The notes: generated from the letters alone by a model not told the origin. Positions 45,563-55,032 are shown, counted from the stretch's first letter. The stretch is DNA of 64,000 nucleotides from Crenobacter oryzisoli (GCF_030385785.1 NZ_JAUEDK010000020.1:19090-83089), one strand, 5' to 3'. Made by a program: numbers and translations.

Positions 45563-46669
45563 TCATGCCAAGCCCAGCGCTCGGATCAACATGAGACTGA
45601 TGAGGGTGAGCGCGACAATCGACAGCACCACTGCGAGTGTCACGCGGGGTCCGGCCTTGGCAACCATTCTTACATCGACGCCGAGACCCAGTGCTGCCAT
45701 CGAGATGATCGTCAACACGTTCGCCATACTGCTGATCGGCTGGAGCAATACCGTAGGAACGAGGTTGGCCGAGCGGAGGCCAACTAGCACCAGAAAGCCG
45801 ACAATGAACCATGGCACGATTTTGTGCCAAGCGAGTTGCGGCTTCTTCTGCGCGGATGGCGATGTAGTCAGGTCTGCGCTACGAGATGAAACGATCGACA
45901 AAACGAGGATCACAGGGCCGAGCATCAGCACGCGGACCAGTTTGACAAGCGTTCCGAGATGGGCGCTAAGCGCCGAAACAGGAATCGTAGCAGCCAGCAC
46001 CTGCGGCACTGCATAGACCGTCAATCCGGCCAGTACGCCGTACTGCAGGTTGCTAAGGTGGAGCAGGGGAACAAGCAGCGGCAGGCCGAGCACGACGATG
46101 ACGCCAAGCACTGCGGTAAAGGCAATCGATGCGGCCACATCATCGCCATGTGCCCGGATTACCGGAGCCACAGCGGCGATCGCCGAGTTACCGCAGATCG
46201 AGTTGCCACAAGCAACCAGCATGGCTAGCCGGTGGTGCAAGCCAAGTAGCCGCCCGATACCGTAGCTGGTCAAGATAGTCACCGCAACGACGGCCACGAT
46301 GCCTGCCAGCAGTCCCGCTCCGGCTGCCTTTAGGGTCTGTGCACTTAACGAGGCGCCCAGCAGGACCACGGCAATTTCCAGCAAGGTCTTGGCGCTGAAG
46401 TTGATCCCTGCATGCCAGTAAAGGGCTGGCTTCCAGAGGCTGCGCACCGCCGTGCCAATGAGAATGGCGAGGACCAATGCTTCCAGCCACGCGCGCCCGA
46501 ACACACGTTGTTCAGCCAATTGCAACCCGAAAGCCGCCAGCGTGACGGCAATGCACAGGGCGATGCCTGGTGTATAGGTTCGCAACCAAACCAATGGGCG
46601 AGATGTGGCCGGGGTTATTCCAGTCAAAAGAGAGACTTCTGGTTGGAGTGACATCGCGTTCTCGATCAT
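45563..46669 (-). CDS. yeiH: YeiH-family (UPF0324) putative sulfur-anion exporter
   Basis: A 368-residue inner-membrane protein with about ten segments. Family marks are FSAKTLLEIAVVLLGASLSAQTL, MLVACGNSICGNSAIAAVAPVI and VYAVPQVLAATIPVSALSAHLGTLVKLVRVLMLGPVIL. The family is annotated as putative sulfate exporters and often sits near sulfonate or sulfite genes. Here it precedes the YeiE-like regulator and follows SorAB with about 230 bp between. Export of sulfate made by SorAB, or of sulfite itself, is the likely role, by inference. Confidence 0.88.
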   Translation of the reverse strand: MIENAMSLQPEVSLLTGITPATSRPLVWLRTYTPGIALCIAVTLAAFGLQLAEQRVFGRAWLEALVLAILIGTAVRSLWKPALYWHAGINFSAKTLLEIAVVLLGASLSAQTLKAAGAGLLAGIVAVVAVTILTSYGIGRLLGLHHRLAMLVACGNSICGNSAIAAVAPVIRAHGDDVAASIAFTAVLGVIVVLGLPLLVPLLHLSNLQYGVLAGLTVYAVPQVLAATIPVSALSAHLGTLVKLVRVLMLGPVILVLSIVSSRSADLTTSPSAQKKPQLAWHKIVPWFIVGFLVLVGLRSANLVPTVLLQPISSMANVLTIISMAALGLGVDVRMVAKAGPRVTLAVVLSIVALTLISLMLIRALGLA

Positions 46670-46708
46670 TCAGTGGTCAGGAAGATGAGCAATTATCGCG
46701 ACAATGAA

Positions 46709-46735
46709 TTCTATATTCCAACGCAGAATATAGAA
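46709..46735. promoter_or_regulatory. Operator-like inverted repeat upstream of yeiH
   Basis: TTCTATATT-N9-AATATAGAA, perfect 9-bp arms, 40 bases upstream of the yeiH start. A good candidate site for the linked LysR regulator. Confidence 0.65.
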
Positions 46736-46871
46736 CGAATTGATTGGTTATATGGAACAATGCTCGAGGATGTCTGAAAAACTGCGTAATAAAAGAAAGC
46801 AGGCAACCGAGGGGCTGCATCCAACTTTGCCCCAATCTTTCTCTCGACAGACTAGCTGCTAGCGATGAGGC

Positions 46872-46895
46872 AAACCCCCCTCACAAGGAGGGGGC
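46872..46895 (-). terminator. Terminator of the sorAB transcript
   Basis: On the minus strand CCCCCTC-N5-GAGGGGG is followed by GTTTG, eight bases after the sorB stop. The T run is short. Confidence 0.65.
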
Positions 46896-46902
46896 AGAAA
46901 AG

Positions 46903-47538
46903 TTATTGATGTAGGATGAAGCCGGCCAGCGTGTGTATATCCTGCGCGCTCAGCTGGGAGAACGGCGGCATCGGCACAGCCCCCCAGCGGCCGCTGCCGC
47001 CGTTGCGTATGCTGGCTTCTACTTTGCCTTGTGCCTGTGGGTCATGTGCGTACTTGGCGGCAACATCGCGGTAGGCCGGGCCGACCACCTTGTGGTCGAT
47101 GGCATGGCAGGCCAGACAGCCGTTGCCTTGCAGCAGGGCCATGGCATTGCTCGGTGGCATTGCTGCAGGAACCGGCTGGCTGGCAATGCCGGAGGAGGCG
47201 ACCACCGCGGCGGCGTCGACCTTGGCACTGCCGTAGGTGGTGGCGAGGTAGGTGCCGATGATCTTCACTTCCTCATCGCTGATCGGCGCGCCATAGGCGT
47301 GCTGCATCTTGCTTGCTTCGCCAGTCCATTGCGCCAGGCTCAGGCCGGGCGGCTGGTAGTTGATGTAGTCGGCCGAATGGCAGATCGAACATTTCTGCTG
47401 TGCTAACGCATAGCCCGGCAAGGGGCTGGGTTTGAACGCGGCAGTTTCCGGCGGCAGTTTGATTTCCAGAGGGCTGGCCGCGGCCATCAGCGCGGCGCCG
47501 ACCAGTACGGTGCCCAGCAGGGCAGTGACGAATTTCAT
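46903..47538 (-). CDS. sorB: Sulfite dehydrogenase cytochrome c subunit (diheme)
   Basis: A 211-residue periplasmic c-type cytochrome that takes electrons from SorA to the respiratory chain. It has a signal peptide (ALLGTVLVGAALMAAASP) and two heme sites, CSICH (50-54) and CLACH (141-145), with methionines as likely axial ligands (e.g. VPMPPFSQL). Classical SorB (Starkeya) carries one heme, so this is a two-domain form. ATG 47538 lies ten bases after the sorA stop. Confidence 0.9.
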   Translation of the reverse strand: MKFVTALLGTVLVGAALMAAASPLEIKLPPETAAFKPSPLPGYALAQQKCSICHSADYINYQPPGLSLAQWTGEASKMQHAYGAPISDEEVKIIGTYLATTYGSAKVDAAAVVASSGIASQPVPAAMPPSNAMALLQGNGCLACHAIDHKVVGPAYRDVAAKYAHDPQAQGKVEASIRNGGSGRWGAVPMPPFSQLSAQDIHTLAGFILHQ

Positions 47539-47548
47539 GCGGCCCTCC

Positions 47549-48787
47549 TCAGGCAACGATCACGTGGTAGGTTTCCACCGCGTGGCGGCGGTAGCCGCCC
47601 GGGTTCCAGTCGGCGTGCAGCGGCTGCGTTTCGCCGACCCGGTTGCTGGCGCGCACCATCAGCTGGGTGGTGCCCTTGCTGGCAAGCTTGATGTCGAGCC
47701 GCCATGGGCGGAAGGCATAGCGGCCGAGATCCTGCCCAAGAGTGGCGGTCTGCCAGCTTTGGCCGCCGTCGCTCGACACTTCCACCTTGGTGATGCCGCT
47801 GCCGTCATCGAAGGCGATGCCTTTGAGTGCAACCATCCGCTGCAGTGGCAATACGTCGCCGTGCTTCACATTGGTGATGAAGCTGCGCACAGCCAGCTTG
47901 GAGATCGGCTTGGTCTTCGCCGCCACGGTGCCTGGCGCCACGCACTGGCAATCGTTGTCCGGCACGCGGTAGCCCTTGGCCATGAAGAAGCCGTCGAAGG
48001 TGTGGTCGAGCACTTCGATTTCGCTCAGGTGCTTGACCCAGTAGGTGCCGAAGTAGCCCGGTACCACCAGGCGGATCGGATAGCCGTTGAGGAAGGGCAG
48101 GTCAGTGCCGTTCATCGACCAGGCGATCATCGGTTCGCCGTTCATGGCGTGATCGATGTCCAGTGCCTTGATGAACTCAGGGGTGGTTGGCAACACCGGC
48201 TTGTCCAGACCGCGGAAGCTTACCTGTTTGGCGGCGGCCTTGATGCCGGCCTTGGCCAGCACTGCCTTGAGTGGTACGCCCAACCAGCGGGCACAGCCCA
48301 TGGAGCCGTTGCCCAACTGCGCGCCGAACACGCGCGGCATGGAAAAGCCGCGGCTGTTGCCGGAGCACTGGTTGACCGCCACCACTTCCACCGGCTGGGC
48401 GAGCGATTTGAGCTCGGCGAGCGAAAGCGACAGCGGAGTCTCGACCAGGCCCTTGACGTTCAACCGGTAAGTCTCCGGGTCGATACGGGTGGGGAAGTTG
48501 GCCAGGTGGTAGCGGACGAAGAAGGCGTCATTCGGGGTGATAGCCCCCTCGTTGAACACCTCGAATGGGGTTTCCAGATGTGGCGGCCGAGTGCTGACCA
48601 CCAGCAGCGGGCGTTTCTGCGGATAGGCCACCAACGGCCGCGGCCCGGCAGCGTAGGTGACCTCTTCCGCTGTCTCTTCCGCATTGGCGGCCAGCGAGGC
48701 GAGCGGGGAGGCGGTCAGCGCCAGCGCTACCGCATCGCGTAGAAAGCGACGGCGGCCGGGCAGTTTGTCATCGGAAGCTTGTGACAT
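47549..48787 (-). CDS. sorA: Sulfite dehydrogenase molybdopterin subunit
   Basis: Oxidises sulfite to sulfate in the periplasm. The 412-residue protein has a Tat signal (RRRFLRDAVALALTASPLASLAANA), the sulfite-oxidase fold with the Mo-binding cysteine in VVAVNQCSGNSRG (C141), GCARWLGVPLKAVL, and a C-terminal dimerisation domain (KVEVSSDGGQSWQTATLG). It precedes sorB closely. YedY/MsrP-type relatives share the fold, but length and sorB linkage favour SorA. Start 48787 has AAGGAGT-like upstream; an ATG at 48805 is less good. Confidence 0.93.
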   Translation of the reverse strand: MSQASDDKLPGRRRFLRDAVALALTASPLASLAANAEETAEEVTYAAGPRPLVAYPQKRPLLVVSTRPPHLETPFEVFNEGAITPNDAFFVRYHLANFPTRIDPETYRLNVKGLVETPLSLSLAELKSLAQPVEVVAVNQCSGNSRGFSMPRVFGAQLGNGSMGCARWLGVPLKAVLAKAGIKAAAKQVSFRGLDKPVLPTTPEFIKALDIDHAMNGEPMIAWSMNGTDLPFLNGYPIRLVVPGYFGTYWVKHLSEIEVLDHTFDGFFMAKGYRVPDNDCQCVAPGTVAAKTKPISKLAVRSFITNVKHGDVLPLQRMVALKGIAFDDGSGITKVEVSSDGGQSWQTATLGQDLGRYAFRPWRLDIKLASKGTTQLMVRASNRVGETQPLHADWNPGGYRRHAVETYHVIVA

Positions 48788-48907
48788 GAAGGAGTCCCTC
48801 TGCATGAGCGACGCCCAGGGTGGTCTGTCCAGGGAGACATCCGCTCCTCAGGGCGATCTTATCGAGTTGATTCTTGCGCTAATGTAATGGGATCGGTTGT
48901 GAAGCAC

Positions 48908-48927
48908 GCCCCCTGGTTCGAGGGGGC
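48908..48927 (-). terminator. Hairpin after the CoA-transferase genes
   Basis: A perfect 7-bp stem GCCCCCT-N6-AGGGGGC, about 30 bases after the scoB stop, with no good T run. A possible end of the 49-57 kb transcript. Confidence 0.5.
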
Positions 48928-48955
48928 GGGTAAACCGATTTTTATGCTTTAAGCA

Positions 48956-49597
48956 TTATGCGGGAAGCGCTTCCACCAGCGGTGCGCCGGTTAACTCGCG
49001 GACATCGGACACCGTCACGCCGGGCGCGAGTTCGACAAGTTTGAGGCCATCCGCGGTCACGTCGATGACGCACAGGTCGGTGATGATGCGGTTCACGCAG
49101 CGCACGCCGGTCAAGGGCAAGCTGCATTGCTTGACGATCTTGTGTGCGTTGCCCTTGGCGACATGTTCCATCAACAGCACCACCCGGCGTGCACCGGCTA
49201 CCAGGTCCATCGCGCCGCCCATGCCCTTGATCATCTTGCCCGGGATCATCCAGTTGGCCAGATCGCCGTTCTCTGCCACTTCCATGGCACCTAGAATGGC
49301 CAGATCGATGTGGCCGCCGCGAATCATCGCGAACGAGTCGGCGCTGGAGAAGTAGGAGGCGCCCGGTACGGCGGTTACGGTCTGCTTGCCGGCGTTGATC
49401 AGGTCCGGGTCGACCTGCTCTTCGGTCGGGAACGGACCGATGCCGAGCAGGCCGTTCTCGGACTGCAGCCATACGTCCATTCCTTCCGGAATGTGATTGG
49501 CCACCAGGGTGGGCAGGCCGATGCCGAGGTTCACGTAGAAGCCGTCCTGCAGCTCTTGCGCCGCACGGCGGGCCATTTCATCGCGGGTCCATGCCAT
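48956..49597 (-). CDS. scoB: 3-Oxoacid CoA-transferase subunit B
   Basis: A 213-residue beta subunit. The catalytic glutamate lies in [14 protein letters not shown], with [15 protein letters not shown] before it and [14 protein letters not shown] and [19 protein letters not shown] after. It works with the A subunit 11 bp upstream to move CoA between succinyl-CoA and an oxoacid such as acetoacetate. As part of a cluster with a BKACE enzyme, which releases acetoacetate, that substrate is plausible. Confidence 0.94.
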   Translation of the reverse strand: MAWTRDEMARRAAQELQDGFYVNLGIGLPTLVANHIPEGMDVWLQSENGLLGIGPFPTEEQVDPDLINAGKQTVTAVPGASYFSSADSFAMIRGGHIDLAILGAMEVAENGDLANWMIPGKMIKGMGGAMDLVAGARRVVLLMEHVAKGNAHKIVKQCSLPLTGVRCVNRIITDLCVIDVTADGLKLVELAPGVTVSDVRELTGAPLVEALPA

Positions 49598-49608
49598 ATC
49601 GGGTCTCC

Positions 49609-50304
49609 TTAGCTCTGCACGGTGAGTTGTTCGATGCGCTTCTCGGGCGAAGCGTTGACTACGATGCGGTCGACGTAGATGCCGGGCAGGTGGACTTCAT
49701 CCGCGCCCAGTTCGCCGATTTCCACCAGTTCTTCGACCTCGGCCACGGTGATGCGGCCGGCCATCGCGCATACCGGGTTGAAGTTGCGCGCAGTCTTGTT
49801 GAATACCAGGTTGCCGGCCTTGTCGGCCTTCAGCGCCTTGACCAGCGCGATATCGGCGGTGAGCGAATGTTCGAGGATGTGCGGCACACCATTGAACTCG
49901 CGAACTTCCTTACCTTCAGCCACCACGGTACCAACGCCGGTGCGGGTGTAGAAGGCCGGGATGCCGGCACCGCCGGCCCGCAGCTTCTCGGCCAGCGTGC
50001 CTTGTGGGGTGAACTCCAGTTCGAGCTCGCCAGACAGATATTGACGCTCGAATTCCTTGTTGCCGCCCACATAGGACGAGACCATCTTCTTGATCTGACG
50101 GGTGGTCAGCAGCATGCCGAGGCCGATGTCGTCGATACCGGCATTGTTGCTGATGCAGGTGAGGCTGCGCGCACCGCTGTCGCGCAGCGCGGTGATCAAG
50201 GCTTCCGGAATGCCGCACAGGCCGAAGCCGCCGACGGCCAGGGTTTGGCCGTCGCGCACGATATCGGCCAGCGCGGCTTGCGCGTTGGGGTAGAGTTTGT
50301 TCAT
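49609..50304 (-). CDS. scoA: 3-Oxoacid CoA-transferase subunit A
   Basis: A 231-residue alpha subunit with [43 protein letters not shown] and [25 protein letters not shown], the family signatures. It pairs with ScoB. Related pairs accept acetoacetate, 3-oxoadipate (PcaIJ) or butyrate (AtoDA); BKACE linkage favours acetoacetate. Confidence 0.94.
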   Translation of the reverse strand: MNKLYPNAQAALADIVRDGQTLAVGGFGLCGIPEALITALRDSGARSLTCISNNAGIDDIGLGMLLTTRQIKKMVSSYVGGNKEFERQYLSGELELEFTPQGTLAEKLRAGGAGIPAFYTRTGVGTVVAEGKEVREFNGVPHILEHSLTADIALVKALKADKAGNLVFNKTARNFNPVCAMAGRITVAEVEELVEIGELGADEVHLPGIYVDRIVVNASPEKRIEQLTVQS

Positions 50305-50333
50305 GACATCGCTCCAGGCAGGGGAGGTTGCAG

Positions 50334-51014
50334 TTAAATCGGGTCAGTGGCCGGGTCGGTGCGTAGCGCAAGCTGCATCGCTTCCAGCAACACCTCCGGC
50401 GGGTTGGCGCCGGAGAGTGGGATGGAGTGATTGAGCACGATGTGCGGCACGCCGCTGATACCTCGGTGCTGTGCCAGTTGCTGGGCGTGGCGAAGCTCGG
50501 CCATCCCGGCCGACGAGGCAAGGTAGGCCGCCACTTCTTGAGGCTCCATCCCGCAACGGGCCGCCAGGCTCGCGAGTACGGCCGGCCGGCCGATATCCAG
50601 GCCGTGCTGGAAATAGGCCTGGAACAGCACTTCGATCAGCGCTTCTTGCCGTTTCGGCCCGCCGAGCTGACCGGCGTACTGGATCAGGCGGTGCCCGGCC
50701 ATGGTGTTGGGCAGCACTTCGATGCTTTCGAAATCAAATTCGAGGCCGGCCAAGCGCCCGGCACCCTGTACCTGCGCCCGGCGCTGTGCCACGTTGGCGG
50801 CACTGCCCAGGCGCTGCAGGTAGAACTCCTGATAGGGTCTTCCCAGGGGCGGGGTCTCCGGCAACAGGACGAGGGGGTGCCACACCGTGCTCACTTCGAC
50901 GTCCGGCTGGCTGGCGCTCAATTGCGCCAGCGCGCTGTCGAAATGACGTTTGCCGATCCAGCACCAAGGGCAGATTAGGTCGAAGAAGACTTCGAACTTC
51001 ATTTTCGGTTTCAT
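50334..51014 (-). CDS. DsbA-family oxidoreductase (FrnE-like)
   Basis: A 226-residue thioredoxin-fold protein without a signal peptide, with the motif [17 protein letters not shown] (CPWC near the start) and a helical insert. FrnE-like proteins are cytosolic disulfide isomerases or related to 2-hydroxychromene-2-carboxylate isomerases. Its start overlaps the stop of the hydrolase gene (TGATG), so the two are translationally coupled. Role in this cluster unknown. Confidence 0.9.
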   Translation of the reverse strand: MKPKMKFEVFFDLICPWCWIGKRHFDSALAQLSASQPDVEVSTVWHPLVLLPETPPLGRPYQEFYLQRLGSAANVAQRRAQVQGAGRLAGLEFDFESIEVLPNTMAGHRLIQYAGQLGGPKRQEALIEVLFQAYFQHGLDIGRPAVLASLAARCGMEPQEVAAYLASSAGMAELRHAQQLAQHRGISGVPHIVLNHSIPLSGANPPEVLLEAMQLALRTDPATDPI

Positions 51015-51592
51015 CACGCGCCGCACAACTCGTGGATGAAATCATGCACCTGCGGCCACGGACCGAATCCGGCGGCCGGGTTGAGGTGCCCCACAGCACC
51101 GATGTCAGCCACACGGCTGCCCCAGGCCTGGGCCATTTCCACTACGCGCTGGTACTGGCCGAGCGGATCGTTGCTGCTGGCGGCCACGATGGAAGTGAAG
51201 GGGAGTGCCTTGCGCGGGATCGGCAGCCAGCTGTTGGCTGCGATGGCATCAGTACTCGGGTAGCCGGCCGGCATCGGCGACTCCAGGTCGGCCGGTGCCG
51301 CCAGCAGGGCACCCTGGATGGGGCGGCTGTGCTGCTGCGCCCATTGCACGGTGATCATGCAGCCGGCGCTGTGCGCCACGATTACGATCGGGCCGTCGAT
51401 TTCGGAAACCACCTGCTGCATCGCGGCAACCCGGGCTGCACAGCTTAACTTGTCGGTTTCCAGCGGCGGCACCGACCGTACTTTCTGGCCAGCCTTAACC
51501 AACTGCTCTTCCAGCAGGGTCTGCCAATGTTCCGGCACGTGGTCGCGCAAGCCGGGAACGATCAGGATGGTGGTGTTCTTGTCGATATTCAT
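51014..51592 (-). CDS. RBBP9/YdeN-type serine hydrolase
   Basis: A 192-residue alpha/beta hydrolase with ILIVPGLRDHVPEHWQTLLEEQL, the nucleophile elbow VAHSAGC, aspartate in SSNDPLGQY and histidine in VGHLNPAAGFGPWP, a full catalytic triad. Substrate unknown; it could cleave an ester or thioester in the cluster's pathway. It starts nine bases after the MFS stop. Confidence 0.9.
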   Translation of the reverse strand: MNIDKNTTILIVPGLRDHVPEHWQTLLEEQLVKAGQKVRSVPPLETDKLSCAARVAAMQQVVSEIDGPIVIVAHSAGCMITVQWAQQHSRPIQGALLAAPADLESPMPAGYPSTDAIAANSWLPIPRKALPFTSIVAASSNDPLGQYQRVVEMAQAWGSRVADIGAVGHLNPAAGFGPWPQVHDFIHELCGA

Positions 51593-51601
51593 GCGAGGTT
51601 C

Positions 51602-52930
51602 CTAGAGCAGGGCTTGGGTTTTGGCGTGATCGCGCATGGCATCCAGATAGCTCAGATCCTTGCGGTAAGTGCGTTTGCCGAACATGAACATGATGCAGGC
51701 GAGGAGACCCATGAGAGTAATGATGCGTAAGGCCATCAACAGGTTAAAGTGGTCGGCCAGCATGCCGGTGATGAATGGCCCGGGTGCCAACCCCAGCAGG
51801 TTGTTGGCCAGGGTCAAGGTGGCGAAGGCAGTGGCATGGATCGAGGTCGGCGTCAGGCGAGCTACCATGGCGCCAGCCGGCCCGGAGGTGCCTGCAACAA
51901 GGAAAACTCCGGTTGCCAGCAAGGCCAGCTGTAGCGGACCAGCAGGAAGTTGCAGCGCTAAGCTCATGCAGGTGAATGAGATCAGGCTGTAGGAGATGGC
52001 AAAGCTCCACTTACGCGCCGGGTCTTTTTGGCTGAAACGGTCGGTGATGATGCCGCACAACACCATGCCCATGCCTGCGACCAGCACAAAGGCGGCCGAA
52101 ACCACACCGGCCTTGTCTGGGCGCATCGCGTAATAACGGTTCAGGTAGCTCGGGGTCCAGGCCATCATCGCAGCCATCACGAACAGTTGCAGACCACTAC
52201 CGATGTAGGCGCAACGCACCGATCGGGTGGAGAACAGGCTTTTTAGCAGGGCACCGATTTCAAGGTCCTTTGCGACCTTGATTCGGTCAGTGCAGGTGTC
52301 ATTTCTCTCTTGGGTGCTCAACCTGTTTTCGGTCACGGTCAGACGGTAAGCCAAGACCAGCAACAGGCCGAAAATGGCCATAGTGCCGAACGACCAGCGC
52401 CAGCCCATGTGTACGGCGATCATGCCGCCAATCGCCATACCGAGCACCGAGCCGAAGGCGCCTCCGGCCATGAAAGCGCCGGTCAGTGTCGCGCGCAGTC
52501 GCGACGGGAAAATGCTCAAAATAAGAGCAATACCCACGCTGCCATAAGCGGCTTCGCCAACGCCCACGAAAAAGCGCGCGATGAGCATTTCGCCAAAATT
52601 GCTAGCCAGCGCACAGCCCAGCGTTGCTAGCCCCCAGATCGAGGCCATCAGGATAATGCTCTTTACCCGACCCCAGCGGTCGGCCAGTACCGATAAGGGA
52701 AAGGTCAGCAGACCCACCATCAAGGCCACCACGCTGCTGAGCGAACCGAGCTGCGTGTCGGACAACCCCCATTCAGCCTTCAGCAGCGGGAAAACCGCAT
52801 TGAGCACTTGGCGCGACATATAGTCGGACAAGAGCAGGCCGAATGTCAGCGCAAAGACCAGCCAGGCATAGGATCGGGAAATGGAGGATGGGTCAGCGTA
52901 ATCCGACGTCATAGTTTTTGCTGTGTGCAT
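51602..52930 (-). CDS. MFS transporter
   Basis: A 442-residue inner-membrane carrier with 12 segments and the motif ADRWGRVKSIILMASIWGLATLGCALASNF. Sequence resembles the anion:cation symporter/hexuronate group of MFS importers (LSDYMSRQVLNAVFPLLKAEWGLSDTQLGSLSS). It is presumably the importer of the cluster's substrate, likely an organic acid or zwitterion. Start 52930 is tentative; ATG 52909 is possible. Confidence 0.9.
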   Translation of the reverse strand: MHTAKTMTSDYADPSSISRSYAWLVFALTFGLLLSDYMSRQVLNAVFPLLKAEWGLSDTQLGSLSSVVALMVGLLTFPLSVLADRWGRVKSIILMASIWGLATLGCALASNFGEMLIARFFVGVGEAAYGSVGIALILSIFPSRLRATLTGAFMAGGAFGSVLGMAIGGMIAVHMGWRWSFGTMAIFGLLLVLAYRLTVTENRLSTQERNDTCTDRIKVAKDLEIGALLKSLFSTRSVRCAYIGSGLQLFVMAAMMAWTPSYLNRYYAMRPDKAGVVSAAFVLVAGMGMVLCGIITDRFSQKDPARKWSFAISYSLISFTCMSLALQLPAGPLQLALLATGVFLVAGTSGPAGAMVARLTPTSIHATAFATLTLANNLLGLAPGPFITGMLADHFNLLMALRIITLMGLLACIMFMFGKRTYRKDLSYLDAMRDHAKTQALL

Positions 52931-53017
52931 TACCACGATGAGGCCCTTCGACTTGACGCAAATGGGTAAGTGATGCCTGCTCAGTTTCTTGTTGGCATAG
53001 GCGCCACTGCTCAGGTA

Positions 53018-53041
53018 GCCAAGGCCGTAGCCGGCCTTGGC
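53018..53041. other. Strong hairpin between BKACE and MFS genes
   Basis: A perfect 10-bp stem GCCAAGGCCG/CGGCCTTGGC with a TAGC loop, 12 bases after the BKACE stop and without a T run. Likely an RNA-stability or partial termination element in the operon. A weaker one, CCTGCCC-N5-GGGCAGG, lies at 54141-54159 before BKACE. Confidence 0.65.
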
Positions 53042-53053
53042 TGCAGTAGGGGT

Positions 53054-54106
53054 TTATTTGCGCAGTGGTACGTTTTTCACGCCTGGCTGGCGGTTCGGCG
53101 CCATGCCGAGCGCGGCCAGCGTTTCATCTACGCTGTCGTACCAAGTGCCGATCTTGTAGATCTCGCGCGCTTCCTTGCCATTGGCCACGTCGCGCCCCAG
53201 TTCGTTGGCCACGCGCACCAGCTGCTTGACCTGCTCGACCGACGTCATGCGGTTGCCGCGCTGGTCGATCAGGGTGTCTTCGATGCCGCAACGCGGGTGG
53301 AAGCCCATAGCCATCGACATCATGTTGATCGGCAGCACGTTCTTCATCAGCGATTCCAGCGTCAGGCAAGCGCCATCCGGAGCACTGCGGACGAACTCCA
53401 TCACGTTGAACGGGTTCGGGCCGTCGAAGCCGCCGCCGATACCCACCCAGGTGAGGTTCAGCGGACCCTTGTACACGCCGCGGCGCACCAGGCGCAGCAG
53501 GGTTTCCATCGAGTGCATGCCGGTGAGCTGGAAGTGCGGCTGGACGCCGGCGGCTTGCAGGCGCTTGAGGTGCTCTTCCACCCAAGCCGGGCCGGCTGGC
53601 ACGGTCATTTCGCTGTAAGCGGCGCGGAAGACCGGGTCGGCCAGCGTGGTGCCGGCACAATCTTCCAGGGTCAAGAGTTCGGTGATGTTCATCTGCACCG
53701 TGTTGATCGCCACCGTCACCTGGTCTGGCTTCGGGGTCAGCTCGGCCAGCATGTGACGGGTGTCATCGCTCAGCCACTTGGCAGCCTGGCCGTCGTCTTC
53801 CGGCGCGAACGAGATCGAACCGCCCACCTGGATGATCATGTCCGGCACGGCCTTGCGCACGCCGTCGATCAGCTCGTTGAACTTGGACAAGCGCTTGGAG
53901 CCCTTGCCGTCCAGTTCTCGCACGTGCAGGTGCAGTACGGTGGCGCCGGCCTCGTAGCAGTCAACGGCTTTCTGGATCTGCTCTTCCATGGTCACCGGGA
54001 TGTCTTCCGGATAGTCTTCCGGCATCCATTCCGGGCCGTACGGGGCAACGGTGATTACAACCTTGTCCTGGTTCTCCGGGTGCAGCGAATCGTCAAGAAA
54101 TTGCAT
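53054..54106 (-). CDS. Beta-keto acid cleavage enzyme (BKACE, DUF849)
   Basis: Zn enzymes of this family condense a beta-keto acid with acetyl-CoA and release acetoacetate plus a new acyl-CoA. The 350-residue protein shows VVITVAPYGPEWMPEDYPEDIPVTMEEQIQKAVDCYEAGATVLHLHVRE with zinc ligands H59 and H61, PDMIIQVGGSISF, and the C-terminal GMGFHPRCGIEDTLID-like segment. It is longer than the 3-keto-5-aminohexanoate enzyme Kce (about 275), so another substrate is likely. AGGAACAC precedes the ATG. The neighbouring CoA-transferase pair would activate its acetoacetate. Confidence 0.9.
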   Translation of the reverse strand: MQFLDDSLHPENQDKVVITVAPYGPEWMPEDYPEDIPVTMEEQIQKAVDCYEAGATVLHLHVRELDGKGSKRLSKFNELIDGVRKAVPDMIIQVGGSISFAPEDDGQAAKWLSDDTRHMLAELTPKPDQVTVAINTVQMNITELLTLEDCAGTTLADPVFRAAYSEMTVPAGPAWVEEHLKRLQAAGVQPHFQLTGMHSMETLLRLVRRGVYKGPLNLTWVGIGGGFDGPNPFNVMEFVRSAPDGACLTLESLMKNVLPINMMSMAMGFHPRCGIEDTLIDQRGNRMTSVEQVKQLVRVANELGRDVANGKEAREIYKIGTWYDSVDETLAALGMAPNRQPGVKNVPLRK

Positions 54107-54183
54107 GATGTGTTCCTTCTTTAGACGTGAGTTGGCCCTGCCTGCCCGTTCAGGGCAGGTTTGGCATCCATTCAATCAAGGGG

Positions 54184-55032
54184 TTAAAACGGCTTGCTGC
54201 CGATGATGCCGGCGCGCTCCATCTTGCGATGGCACGGCGGGTAGTCCATCACCGCGTAATGCTGGGTGGCGCTGTTGTCCCAGATGGCCACGCTGTTCGG
54301 CTTCCAGCGCCAGCGAACCTGGTATTCCGGGATGTAGGCCTGGCTGATCAGATAGCGCAGCAATTCAGTACCGGCAAATACCAGGTCCTGGCCAAAACGC
54401 ACATTGGCCGGCGTGTGATAGTTGGTGAAGTGCGTGGTGAAGGCGTTTACATACAGAATCTTTTCTCCGGTTTCCGGATGTATGCGCACCACGGGATGCT
54501 CCGGATCGGGAAACTGTTCCTTCAGCGCCAGGCGTTTTTCGATCGGCATGGCGGCCCCAAAGCTCGCTTCGATGCTGTGACGGGCTCGCAGGCCGGCGAT
54601 CTTCGTCTTGATCTCTTCCGGCAGCTTCTCATACGCCAGTACCATGTTGGCCCACATGGTATCGCCGCCGACCGGTGGGCATTCTACGCAGCGCAGCACG
54701 GCGCCGAACTGCGGCGCTTCGCGCCATGTGGTGTCCGAGTGCCAGGCGTTTTCATACCGGTCCATCGGCTGGTCCGGGTTCTTGTAGATACGCACCAAGC
54801 CGGGGTACTCCGGATCGCTGCCGGCAACCGGATGATCTTCCAGCTCACCGAAACGGCGCGCAAAGGCCACGTGATCGGCACGGGTCATGTCCTGATCGCG
54901 CAAGAAAAGCACGCGGTGTTCCAGCAGAGCCGCACGGATTTCGGCGAACAGTCCGTCGTCGTGAATGGCATCGGCCAGCTTGACACCGGTCAGTTCGGCT
55001 CCGAGCGCATAAGTCAGTTGTTCGATACGCAT
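54184..55032 (-). CDS. TauD/TfdA-type Fe(II)/2-oxoglutarate dioxygenase
   Basis: A 282-residue dioxygenase with the iron ligands H98-x-D100 (WHSDTTWRE) and H258 (ATQHYAVMDYP) and the 2-oxoglutarate arginine near R269-R273 (RKMERAGIIG), spacing as in TauD. Such enzymes hydroxylate a C-H bond next to a heteroatom, releasing sulfite, an amine or an aldehyde. The substrate here is unknown; taurine is only one option. AAGGAG lies nine bases before 55032. It is 77 bp upstream of BKACE in the same operon. Confidence 0.92.
   Translation of the reverse strand: MRIEQLTYALGAELTGVKLADAIHDDGLFAEIRAALLEHRVLFLRDQDMTRADHVAFARRFGELEDHPVAGSDPEYPGLVRIYKNPDQPMDRYENAWHSDTTWREAPQFGAVLRCVECPPVGGDTMWANMVLAYEKLPEEIKTKIAGLRARHSIEASFGAAMPIEKRLALKEQFPDPEHPVVRIHPETGEKILYVNAFTTHFTNYHTPANVRFGQDLVFAGTELLRYLISQAYIPEYQVRWRWKPNSVAIWDNSATQHYAVMDYPPCHRKMERAGIIGSKPF

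Noticed and set aside
47432..48742. 436-codon plus-strand frame over sorA
   Set aside because: Mirror of the conserved SorA frame with low-complexity His/Gly/Val content.
52970..54124. 384-codon plus-strand frame over BKACE
   Set aside because: Antisense to a gene with clear zinc-binding motif and ribosome-binding site.
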